A DNA stretch of 5,678 bases, taken from positions 1 to 5,678 of the forward strand of contig JAIRRR010000246.1 of assembly GCA_031255875.1 (NCBI GenBank). The letters are read 5' to 3'. The first letter of the stretch is position 1, and each line of letters opens with the position of its first letter. A model generated the notes under the pieces. That model was not told the origin of the DNA. It ran no database searches and saw nothing but the letters and a program-made list of their open reading frames with translations. Made by a program: the position numbers and the translations under genes. Positions 1 through 5,678 of this stretch are shown here, piece after piece. The DNA comes from Treponema sp. (GTDB taxonomy: Bacteria; Spirochaetota; Spirochaetia; Treponematales; Breznakiellaceae).

Positions 1-273
1 AAGTCGCCGCTGCCGGTACTGCTGGATTTTTGGGCGGAATGGTGCGGCCCCTGCCGGATGGTCGGCCCGGTGCTTGACCAGATAGCGGAAGAATATACAG
101 GCAGGCTCAAGGTCTGCAAGATCAATGTGGACGAGGAGAACGAACTGGCGGGCCGGCACGGGGTTGTTTCCATACCTACCCTGATCGTTTACCATAACGG
201 CAGGCTTGTCCGCCAGCAGGCCGGCGCGGTGCCGAAAGCGCAGATCCAGGGCCTGTTCAGCGATCTAATCTGA
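1..273 (+). CDS. trxA: Thioredoxin, 5' end missing
   Basis: The reading frame is open from base 1 and gives 90 residues ending at a TGA stop (271-273). It carries the thioredoxin active site WCGPC, with the two redox cysteines at bases 43-45 and 52-54, preceded by the usual DFWAEW strand. The cis-proline loop (SIPT, proline at 175-177) and the C-terminal strand pair (LIVYHNGRLV) are also present. Thioredoxin is a cytoplasmic dithiol-disulphide reductase, recycled by thioredoxin reductase, that reduces enzymes such as ribonucleotide reductase and peroxiredoxins. Compared with E. coli thioredoxin (about 109 residues, Trp31 before the first Cys), roughly 17 N-terminal residues lie outside the window. 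The internal ATG at 58 follows the active site and is not the start. An extra cysteine (VCK) lies in the next strand. The U32 gene begins 7 bases after the stop, so the two are probably in one operon. The family is certain; the symbol is assigned by family only. Confidence 0.95.
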   Translation, partial: KSPLPVLLDFWAEWCGPCRMVGPVLDQIAEEYTGRLKVCKINVDEENELAGRHGVVSIPTLIVYHNGRLVRQQAGAVPKAQIQGLFSDLI

Positions 274-280
274 ATACGCG

Positions 281-2569
281 GTGAAAATCCCCGAATTACT
301 TGCCCCCGCCGGTTCCCCGGAAGCCCTTGACGCCGCGATTGCCGAGGGCGCGGACGCGGTTTACCTGGGCCTCAAGAGCTTTAACGCCCGGATGCGGACC
401 GCGAACTTTGCCTATTCCCAGTTCGAGGCGGCCCTCCGCGCCCTCCGCCGCATGGGCCGGAAGCTGTACGTTACGGTAAATACCGTTTTCGAGCAGCGGG
501 AAGCGGACCGGATGTACCAGCTTCTCAAGTACCTTGCCGCGCTTGGCCCGGACGGCCTCATTGTCCAGGATTTCGGGGTGATCGCGATGGCCGCCCGGGA
601 ATTCCCCGCGCTCAGGCTCCACGCCTCCACCCAGATGAATGTCGCGTCGAGCGGCGGGGTGAACCTGCTCTCCAAACACGGCCTTTCCCGCGTGGTGCTT
701 TCCCGGGAGCTTTCCCTGGACGAGATACGCGGCATAAGGGCCAGGACCGGCTCCGAGCTTGAGGTCTTTGTCCACGGGGCGCTCTGTGTAAGCGAATCCG
801 GGCTTTGCCTTTTTTCCAGCTTTCTCGGGGGAAAGTCCGCCAACCGGGGCATGTGTACCCAGGCCTGCCGCAGGCTGTACCGGCAGGGCGGGGAGCAGGG
901 CTATTACTTCAGCCCGGCGGATCTGGAACTTGCCGCCCTGGTTCCCGATTTGGCGGAAGCGGGGGTCAATTCCTTTAAAATCGAAGGCCGCATGAAAAGC
1001 GCCGAGTACGTGGGGACCGTGGTCTCCGCCTACCGCCGGATTCTCGACGGGCTTGAAGGCGATCGGGAACAGAGCCTGAGGGAAGCCGAGGCGATACTGA
1101 GGAACGATTTTGCCCGCGAAAAGACCCGGTATTATTTTTTTGACCAGGCCGCGGTTTCCGGCGGGGCCGCCGACTCCGGCTTGCCCGGGCCGGACCCCGG
1201 CTGGCTCAAGGCGGGCCAGGACGGCGGTACGGGCATCGCCCTGGGGGCGTTGCTCCGGGTGCGGGGTTCCGGCGCGGACCGGCAGGGCCTCATCCAGGCC
1301 GGGCCCGTGCTTCCCCGGGCAGGGGATTCGCTGCGTGTCCACCGCGCCGACGATTCCGGGCGCAAAACCTTCAAGCTCGGGGCCGTTGAAACGGAACGCG
1401 GGGCAGGGCAGGGCGCGGAGCCGCCGGACGTTCCGGCCGGCCTCTGGCTGGCCATGCCGGACGGCTTTAACGCCGGGGATTCGGTCTACCTTATCCAGAC
1501 GCGGCAGACGGGCAGACGCTACCCTCAGCTGGTCAAGAACGCGGGCGCTTTTAAGCGGATTCCCGGGCGGGACAAGGCCCCGGACATCGAGCTTGAGCGG
1601 CCTGCCAAAAAGGGCGCGCCCTTCCCCGAAGGCATATACGCCGCGGTTTCCCGCGTCGAGGACCTCTACGCGCTTCAGACGGAGCGGCCCCTGCGCGTCA
1701 TGCTCCCGCTTAACGCCGAAACTGCGGGCCGCCTGCTCGCCTCCGGCAGGCAGCCCCTGCCTTTCAGCGCCGGGGAAATTATCCTGGCCCTGGACCCCTG
1801 GTTCCCCCAGTCGGACGAGGCTTTTTTCGGCGGGGCAATACCGCGCCTCCGCGCCCTGGGCTATTACCAGTTCGCAGTCAACAATTTGGGGCATTTCGCG
1901 CTGTTCAGAAACAGCGCCGGAGCGCCCGCAAACAAGGCCCCGGCCCCCGGGGGCGCGGAGGCCCCCGGAAAGACGCCGCCCAGGCCCGTCGCCCTTATCG
2001 CGGGGCCGTACCTCTATACCTTTAACCGCTGGGCCGCGTCCTTTGTGGCCTCGCTGGGCGTCTCCGCCTTTGTTACCCCGCTGGAAAACAACCGCCAGAA
2101 CCTGGAACGCACCGTAAGCCCCGGCCGGCGTTCCCTCGCCATGGTTACGCTGTTCGCCTATCCCGCCCTGTTCCGTATCCGCGCCTCCCTGGAGCGGCAG
2201 TACGGCTTCGGCCTTTTCGAGGACAGCCGGGGCGGCCGGTTCAGGCTGCTTGGCGGCGGCGGCTCCCAGGTTATCCCGGAAACGCCCTTTTCCATCGTGG
2301 ACAAGCGCCCCTTTCTGGAGGAGGCGGGCTTCCGTCGCTTTGTCGTCGATCTGTCCGGCCCCCCGGTCAAAAAGAAAGACTACAAAAAACTTATGGCGGC
2401 CATCCGCGAAGGAACGCCCCTTCCCGGCATCAGCCGCTTCAACTGGAAGGACGGGTTCTACACGGCGGAACAGGGCGCGGCTTCTGCCGCCGGCAGCCCC
2501 GCCGCATCTGCCGCCGGCACCGCCGCCGTGTCCGCATCCGCCGCCGGGGCCCCGCCGCCTAGAACGTAA
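281..2569 (+). CDS. U32-family protein (annotated as peptidase; likely RNA-modifying type)
   Basis: The product has 762 residues and a GTG start. That start gives the classic U32 beginning MKIPELLAPAGS, and no clear Shine-Dalgarno is seen, so translation may be coupled to the thioredoxin stop 7 bases upstream. Residues 1 to about 290 form the U32 lobe, with HASTQMN (114-120), the family signature around EVFVHGALC and ESGLC (161-176), GMCTQAC (190-196) and FKIEGRMKS (232-240). The protein has only four cysteines (169, 176, 192, 196), all in this signature. A beta-rich middle region (about 320-430) follows, then a Gly/Pro/Ala linker (544-567), then a second barrel-like lobe (about 569-728) with AGPYLYTFNRWA and NWKDGFYT. 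The tail (729-762) is low-complexity Ala-rich. Although called peptidases or collagenases, well-studied U32 members are hydroxylases: RlhA acts on 23S rRNA, TrhP on tRNA, and UbiU/UbiV on ubiquinone and bind 4Fe-4S. The two-lobe layout is nearest RlhA, but the substrate cannot be assigned here. The gene overlaps the 3' end of ssb by 11 bases. Confidence 0.9.
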   Translation: MKIPELLAPAGSPEALDAAIAEGADAVYLGLKSFNARMRTANFAYSQFEAALRALRRMGRKLYVTVNTVFEQREADRMYQLLKYLAALGPDGLIVQDFGVIAMAAREFPALRLHASTQMNVASSGGVNLLSKHGLSRVVLSRELSLDEIRGIRARTGSELEVFVHGALCVSESGLCLFSSFLGGKSANRGMCTQACRRLYRQGGEQGYYFSPADLELAALVPDLAEAGVNSFKIEGRMKSAEYVGTVVSAYRRILDGLEGDREQSLREAEAILRNDFAREKTRYYFFDQAAVSGGAADSGLPGPDPGWLKAGQDGGTGIALGALLRVRGSGADRQGLIQAGPVLPRAGDSLRVHRADDSGRKTFKLGAVETERGAGQGAEPPDVPAGLWLAMPDGFNAGDSVYLIQTRQTGRRYPQLVKNAGAFKRIPGRDKAPDIELERPAKKGAPFPEGIYAAVSRVEDLYALQTERPLRVMLPLNAETAGRLLASGRQPLPFSAGEIILALDPWFPQSDEAFFGGAIPRLRALGYYQFAVNNLGHFALFRNSAGAPANKAPAPGGAEAPGKTPPRPVALIAGPYLYTFNRWAASFVASLGVSAFVTPLENNRQNLERTVSPGRRSLAMVTLFAYPALFRIRASLERQYGFGLFEDSRGGRFRLLGGGGSQVIPETPFSIVDKRPFLEEAGFRRFVVDLSGPPVKKKDYKKLMAAIREGTPLPGISRFNWKDGFYTAEQGAASAAGSPAASAAGTAAVSASAAGAPPPRT
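2483..2549 (+). repeat. Degenerate GC-rich repeats coding an Ala-rich tail
   Basis: The 13-mer TCTGCCGCCGGCA occurs exactly at 2483-2495 and 2507-2519, 24 bases apart. A 10/13 match (TCCGCCGCCGGGG) follows at 2537-2549. In the U32 frame these encode three SAAG units in an Ala/Ser/Gly/Pro stretch. This looks like slippage-prone low-complexity sequence rather than a folded domain. Confidence 0.6.
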
Positions 2570-3008
2570 CCGCTTCCTCCTGCGCGGCGAATTCTTCGGC
2601 AAAGGCTTCCGCGTCCGGGGCGTATTGGCTGCCCGGCTGCCGGGCTTCCGCGTATTCCGGGCCGGCGGCTTCTTCCGCCCTGGCTTCCGGCCGGAATTCC
2701 ACATGCTCCGCCACGATGCTGATCTTCGACCGGGGTTTGCCGTCGGGCCCGTTCCACCGGTCCTGCTTGAGCCGGCCTACCACCCTGACCCCCCGGCCCC
2801 GGTGCCCCTGGTTGTAACAGGAATCCGCGAGCCGGCTCCAGGTTTCCACGTCGAAGAAGCCCACCTCTTTTTCAAGGTTGGAATCCTGCTTGAAATAGCG
2901 GTTGGAGGCAAGCGTAAAAGTACACACATGGGTGCCCTTGGGCGTCGTGCGGTAGAGGGGGTCCCGCACCAGGTTGCCTTCAATCAAGATTGAGTTGAGG
3001 TTATTCAT
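2559..3008 (-). CDS. ssb: Single-stranded DNA-binding protein
   Basis: The product has 149 residues and starts MNNLNSILIEGNLVRDP, the usual SSB opening. It coats single-stranded DNA during replication, recombination and repair, normally as a homotetramer, and recruits partners through its C-terminal tip. The OB-fold spans residues 1 to about 108, with FFDVETW (Trp57), GRGVRVVGRLKQDRW (Trp85) and the closing strand around AEHVEF. Then come a short Ala/Glu-rich linker and the tip QEEAVTF. The tip keeps acidic residues and the terminal Phe but has Thr where most SSBs have Pro. The frame is open for 35 further codons upstream to an ATG at 3113, but that stretch is promoter-like and unlike SSB. 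The ATG at 3008 has a good ribosome binding site, so it was chosen. The stop (TAG) lies inside the end of the convergent U32 gene. The sequence resembles treponemal SSBs from memory. Confidence 0.95.
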   Translation of the reverse strand: MNNLNSILIEGNLVRDPLYRTTPKGTHVCTFTLASNRYFKQDSNLEKEVGFFDVETWSRLADSCYNQGHRGRGVRVVGRLKQDRWNGPDGKPRSKISIVAEHVEFRPEARAEEAAGPEYAEARQPGSQYAPDAEAFAEEFAAQEEAVTF

Positions 3009-3013
3009 AATAA

Positions 3014-3018
3014 CTCCC
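3014..3018 (-). promoter_or_regulatory. Ribosome binding site of ssb
   Basis: On the - strand the sequence reads GGGAG, then 5 bases (TTATT), then ATG. The motif and spacing are good for a Shine-Dalgarno and decide for the start at 3008 over the in-frame ATG at 3113. Confidence 0.8.
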
Positions 3019-3060
3019 GATACTGCGGTTCCGGCAGCGTGCAGATCCGCCGGGTACGTG

Positions 3061-3115
3061 AATTGGGAAAGCCCGGAAAACCCGTACATATATATAATGG
3101 GTTTGCCCGCCAATT
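3061..3115. repeat. Nested inverted repeats around the ssb promoter
   Basis: The inner arms are AAACCC (3078-3083) and GGGTTT (3099-3104), separated by 15 AT-rich bases (3084-3098). The outer arms are AATTGG (3061-3066) and CCAATT (3110-3115). The two pairs are nearly concentric, centred near 3091 and 3088. The inner pair brackets the probable -10 region of ssb, so it could be an operator or a cruciform-prone site. Six-base arms can arise by chance. Confidence 0.35.
3085..3113 (-). promoter_or_regulatory. Possible ssb promoter
   Basis: On the - strand a TTGGCG element (3108-3113; 4 of 6 matches to TTGACA) lies upstream of an alternating AT run (3088-3098). That run offers several -10-like hexamers, such as TATATG at 15-base spacing or TATGTA at 17-base spacing. 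Transcription would start near 3080, giving a leader of about 70 bases before the ssb ATG. The AT run is clear, but the exact boxes are not. Phased T-runs lie just upstream at 3134-3159. Confidence 0.35.
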
Positions 3116-3133
3116 TGCTTTAATCCGGGGGCG

Positions 3134-3159
3134 TTTTTCTGCTTTTTTTGCGTTTTTTT
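3134..3159. promoter_or_regulatory. Phased T-tracts (probable curved DNA or UP-like element)
   Basis: Three T-runs on the + strand (A-runs on the - strand) lie at 3134-3138, 3143-3149 and 3153-3159. Their centres are at 3136, 3146 and 3156, exactly 10 bases apart, close to one helical turn. A-tracts in phase with the helix are known to bend DNA. They sit 21-46 bases upstream of the possible -35 of ssb, where curvature or RNA polymerase alpha-subunit contact could raise promoter strength. No hairpin precedes the T-runs, so they do not look like a terminator. Confidence 0.5.
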
Positions 3160-3189
3160 CAGGCGGGGGCCGTCGCTGCCGGGGCTTGC

Positions 3190-5106
3190 CTACTGTTTCA
3201 GCAGATTGGCGATGTAGAGGGCCACGTAGTTGTGGATCTTGTCGCTGTTGTTCAGCTCCGTAAGGGCCGGGCTTACCATGATAACCGAATCCGCCATTTC
3301 GTCGATGGCCTGGGGGGTAATTTTCCTGTTTCCCCGTGCGTCAAGAATGGGCTTTAATTTGCGCTTGATCTGGGTATGGACATCCCGCACGAGCTGTTTT
3401 TTCGCCTCGCTGTCCATTACCTTGCGCCAGTGGTCTTCCATCTCGCTCAGCTGCTGGGCCAGGCTCTTTCCCGGAGGCAGCATCCGCATCTGGTAATCCA
3501 GCGCGACCCGCTTTATCTCCTGCGCGAGAGTCGCGGAATGGATAATCGGGGTTTCCTTGTCCGGAATTTCCTGCTCCTGCGGCGCTTTGCGTTTTTTGCC
3601 CGTACTGTGCCGCAGATGCTTGAAAAAGGCAATTATCGAAGAAATAACCGGGATGCTGTACCAGAAGGGAAGCATTATCTTAACATCAGTGAGCGTGTCT
3701 TTCCTCTTGAGCATGAGCAGCTCGGACAGCGGGACAAGCGTGCCGTCGGCCTGGTAAATTTTATTGTAGTCGAGTATCCCCCCCTGGGAAGCCGCAAGTT
3801 CCTCCTGGACCAGAAACAGTTTTTTGTCATCCAGGAGCATCATCAGGCTTGGGGCGAACTGCTGCGCGTAATAGGCCACGAGTTTTTCAAAATCCTTGTC
3901 GCTTTCCATGGAAGCTTCGTCCTCAAATTCCCGGACCAGCTTGCTCCAGCGGTTGCGGAGGGCTTTCTGCACCTGGGGGCGGGCCTCCCCGATAAGCTTG
4001 GTGATCATGGGGAACACCTTGGCTTTGCTGACAAAGATCTGCTCGTTAAAACGGTTGCGGAAGATCAGCAGGGGCGGAAGCTGCTTGCCCGGGTCCGGGT
4101 TCCTGCCCATCAGGGTCCTCTCGTTGAGAAAGTTGTCCAGGTCTTTCTGGCTGTAAAAATCCGTTAAAGGGCGGCCCGTGGCGTCGGGAAACTTCATTAT
4201 ATCTTTTAACGAGTACGCGTAGGGAGGCCGCTCGATTCTCAGCTCGATTTCCTTCATGGCCATTTCCAGATCCCTTTTCCGCGCCATGATCGAACGGTAG
4301 TAGCTCACGAAGAATTCGATAATATAGGTAGACTGGAGCACCGAGATGTCCAGGGCGGTAAATTCGGCCTTTTTCTTTAGTTCCGTGCGGATCAGGGAGC
4401 AGAAGAGGGGCCAGAACAGGCAGGCGAACTCCCCGGCGGTTTCTATATGGGCAAAACATTCCTTGGGCTTAAGCTCAATCTGGGCCAGGATATTCCTGAG
4501 CAGCGGTTCTTTTCCCGCAAACTGGCCGGCCAGCCGGACAAAAAAGAATTCGGCGTTGTGTTCGATTTTCAGGAAAGCCGAGGTCTTTAATACGGAAATT
4601 TCCAGGATACGCCGGGGCACGTAGCTCGCCAGGACCAGCGCGGAACCCAGCGACTCCGAAAAGGCAATCTTCAGCAGGGGTATGTCGGATTCCTGGGGGT
4701 GCTCCATGTATTCGCCCAGCTCCGTGGTAACGTCCAGCTCCCTGACCTGGTCGGGCGGTATGCGTATCCCCAGGGTCTGCTCGTCAGGGAAGGGGAGCTC
4801 CGCCAGGGCGTCCGGATTCTCGTAGGCTTTGTTCACCGCCTCGAAGTAGAAATCCAGCATCAGTACCCTGCCGCCCGACCCGCCGCTGATCAGCCTGCAC
4901 TTCCCCTTGTCCGCAAGGGGGGACATTTCCGCCCAGAATTTGACGCTGGCATCGCTGGTCCATTTCTTCCATTCCGGCCGCTCCGGGGCGTAGTGGTTCG
5001 CGTATTTTTCGAGGAACAGGATAAAGCTGTCAATGTCTATTTCGGGCGAGTGCCGCTTGTGCGCGTATGAAAGCAGTATCGTGTAAAGGTCGGTTCGCTG
5101 GGCCAT
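3190..5106 (-). CDS. Conserved protein of unknown function, possible single membrane segment
   Basis: The product has 638 residues, and I do not recognise a named domain. It looks like a treponemal conserved protein from memory, without an assigned role. The N-terminus MAQRTDLYTILLSYAHK has no signal peptide. Residues 1-100 are mixed, rich in Trp/Tyr/Phe and charged residues. Residues 140-275 alternate hydrophobic helices and strands (for example ILEISVLKTSAFLKIEHNAEFFFVRL, 167-192), and 270-292 is a charged helix. The longest hydrophobic run is 477-495 (IMLPFWYSIPVISSIIAFF), flanked by basic KHLRHSTGKKRK. This could be one membrane helix or membrane-binding segment with basic residues on the cytoplasmic side. 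Residues 525-590 are charged and helical, possibly coiled coil. The ATG at 5106 was chosen because the next Met is residue 61 and no GTG lies nearby. There is no Shine-Dalgarno, and a promoter-like element ends 5 bases upstream. The gene lies between the Mrr-like gene and ssb on the same strand. That it is a real gene is well supported; its function is unknown. Confidence 0.85.
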   Translation of the reverse strand: MAQRTDLYTILLSYAHKRHSPEIDIDSFILFLEKYANHYAPERPEWKKWTSDASVKFWAEMSPLADKGKCRLISGGSGGRVLMLDFYFEAVNKAYENPDALAELPFPDEQTLGIRIPPDQVRELDVTTELGEYMEHPQESDIPLLKIAFSESLGSALVLASYVPRRILEISVLKTSAFLKIEHNAEFFFVRLAGQFAGKEPLLRNILAQIELKPKECFAHIETAGEFACLFWPLFCSLIRTELKKKAEFTALDISVLQSTYIIEFFVSYYRSIMARKRDLEMAMKEIELRIERPPYAYSLKDIMKFPDATGRPLTDFYSQKDLDNFLNERTLMGRNPDPGKQLPPLLIFRNRFNEQIFVSKAKVFPMITKLIGEARPQVQKALRNRWSKLVREFEDEASMESDKDFEKLVAYYAQQFAPSLMMLLDDKKLFLVQEELAASQGGILDYNKIYQADGTLVPLSELLMLKRKDTLTDVKIMLPFWYSIPVISSIIAFFKHLRHSTGKKRKAPQEQEIPDKETPIIHSATLAQEIKRVALDYQMRMLPPGKSLAQQLSEMEDHWRKVMDSEAKKQLVRDVHTQIKRKLKPILDARGNRKITPQAIDEMADSVIMVSPALTELNNSDKIHNYVALYIANLLKQ

Positions 5107-5111
5107 ACGGT

Positions 5112-5140
5112 ATAATAATCGAAATTTGCCCCGCCTGCAA
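5112..5140 (-). promoter_or_regulatory. Promoter-like element directly before the 638-residue gene
   Basis: On the - strand TTGCAG (5135-5140) and TATTAT (5112-5117) are separated by exactly 17 bases. TATTAT matches the sigma-70 -10 consensus at 5 of 6 positions; TTGCAG matches the -35 at 3 of 6. Only 5 bases separate the -10 from the ATG, so the predicted start site is at or within a base or two of the A of ATG, giving a leaderless mRNA. Confidence 0.45.
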
Positions 5141-5163
5141 TAAGCTTTCTCCGGCGGAATCCC

Positions 5164-5678
5164 CTACTTTCTCCGCGCCGCCCTGTTCGCGGCCTTCGCG
5201 TCCACATTGTTCAGAATGGCGGAAAATTTCTCTTTTTCGATAAGATCGATAAGCCGCGCCTCCGTATAGCGGCGGGCCTCTTCGGTGTAACTGCCGACCG
5301 TAATGCAGATGCCCTTGCCGGCCTTTACTTCCTTAAGGTGGTTGTGGAATTCCCGGACAATTATCTCGCCTATCATCCCCGGCGTGCGGATAAACCTGAA
5401 CATTACAAGGTCCGACCACTTGGGCGTGTCTATTTCCGCCAGAATATCCGCCCAGTCGTTTTTTGTAACGGAAATGTTGGTTATCTTTACCTTGGCGCGG
5501 GGGTAGTAGGTCATAACGATTTTCCTGCACAGGGCCACGAAATCCGCCGAAGGGGCCAGGGTGAATATTTGCAGGTTCTTGTTCGCGTTAAGCTCCTGGT
5601 ATTTGCCGATAAGCACCGCCGTGTCGCGGTAGCCGGGGCTTACGGCCTGGATATCCCGCAGATGCCCCAGCGCCTTGC
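5164..5678 (-). CDS. Protein with C-terminal Mrr-like (restriction-endonuclease-fold) domain, partial
   Basis: The frame is open to the window edge on the - strand, so 170 C-terminal residues are visible and the true start lies outside. A GTG at 5616 is in frame, but sequence upstream of it also looks coding (ALGHLRDIQAVSPGYRDTA), like the last helices of a TPR-type repeat. Residues from about 36 to 155 resemble the Mrr catalytic domain: WADILAEID, then GEIIVREFHNHL, then KGICITVGSYTEEARRY and LIDLIEKEKF. The last part matches the family pattern of a beta strand followed by FTKEA, helix and LIDxxKL. Mrr enzymes cleave methylated DNA, with active-site Asp and QxK residues. Here the Asp seems kept (WADI), but the QxK strand reads VMFRFIR (FRF at 5392-5400), so the catalytic Lys appears missing. 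A non-cutting, nucleic-acid-binding or scaffold role is possible. The product ends in a basic ARRK tail. The next gene starts 57 bases downstream. The domain call is by eye. Confidence 0.6.
   Translation of the reverse strand, partial: KALGHLRDIQAVSPGYRDTAVLIGKYQELNANKNLQIFTLAPSADFVALCRKIVMTYYPRAKVKITNISVTKNDWADILAEIDTPKWSDLVMFRFIRTPGMIGEIIVREFHNHLKEVKAGKGICITVGSYTEEARRYTEARLIDLIEKEKFSAILNNVDAKAANRAARRK

Noticed and set aside
1110..2117. 335-codon + strand frame inside the U32 gene
   Set aside because: It is an Arg/Pro/Ser-rich shadow frame with no recognisable motif, and it overlaps a well-supported gene.
296..2704. 802-codon open frame on the - strand, antisense to the U32 gene
   Set aside because: Very high GC at third codon positions removes stops from the antisense frame. 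The translation is Gly/Arg/Pro-rich without family motifs, while the + frame carries all U32 motifs.
3093..3098. Perfect TATAAT on the + strand
   Set aside because: There is no -35 at suitable spacing and no + strand gene downstream. It arises from the AT run of the likely - strand promoter.
3009..3113. N-terminal extension of SSB to an upstream in-frame ATG
   Set aside because: The 35 extra residues do not resemble SSB, the region looks like a promoter, and the ATG at 3008 has a well-placed GGGAG.
3131..3189. Intrinsic terminator after the 638-residue gene
   Set aside because: On the - strand the tract is A-rich, not U-rich, and the GC-rich stretch before it makes only a weak, mismatched stem.
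3376..4167. 263-codon + strand frame antisense to the 638-residue gene
   Set aside because: It is a shadow frame. The - strand frame is longer, has balanced protein-like composition and fits the gene spacing.
5130..5154. Hairpin CCGCC/GGCGG between the Mrr-like gene and the next gene
   Set aside because: The stem is 5 bp with a 17-base loop, is not followed by a U-run, and overlaps the promoter-like -35, so a terminator is not supported.

Overview
The window looks like chromosomal DNA from a GC-rich spirochaete, most likely a Treponema-type organism. The main reason is the single-strand binding protein, whose OB-fold sequence resembles treponemal SSBs as I remember them; no database was searched. 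The long gene of unknown function beside it also looks like a conserved treponemal protein. I see no insertion sequence, phage gene, CRISPR array, tRNA or rRNA. The window is almost fully coding.

Layout. On the + strand, the 3' end of a thioredoxin gene (1-273) is followed after 7 bases by a U32-family gene (281-2569). On the - strand, reading right to left, come three genes: the 3' part of a gene whose product ends in an Mrr-like (restriction-endonuclease-fold) domain (5164-5678, cut by the window edge), a 638-residue protein of unknown function (3190-5106), and ssb (2559-3008). The two strands meet tail to tail, and the U32 and ssb reading frames overlap by 11 bases.

How the parts relate. 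Thioredoxin and the U32 protein look co-transcribed. The U32 protein has exactly four cysteines in 762 residues, all in one cluster, as expected for an iron-sulphur U32 enzyme such as an RNA hydroxylase. On the other strand, the 638-residue gene has a promoter-like element so close to its start codon that its mRNA may be leaderless. ssb has a good ribosome binding site and a short AT-rich upstream region with T-runs spaced exactly 10 bases apart, which suggests curved DNA over its promoter.

The points most worth a second look are the Mrr-like domain that seems to lack its catalytic lysine, the possible leaderless gene, the phased T-tracts and inverted repeats at the ssb promoter, and the Ala-rich U32 tail that runs into the codons for the SSB C-terminal tip. 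I did not find a clear new multi-gene system; these are gene-level and regulatory observations.
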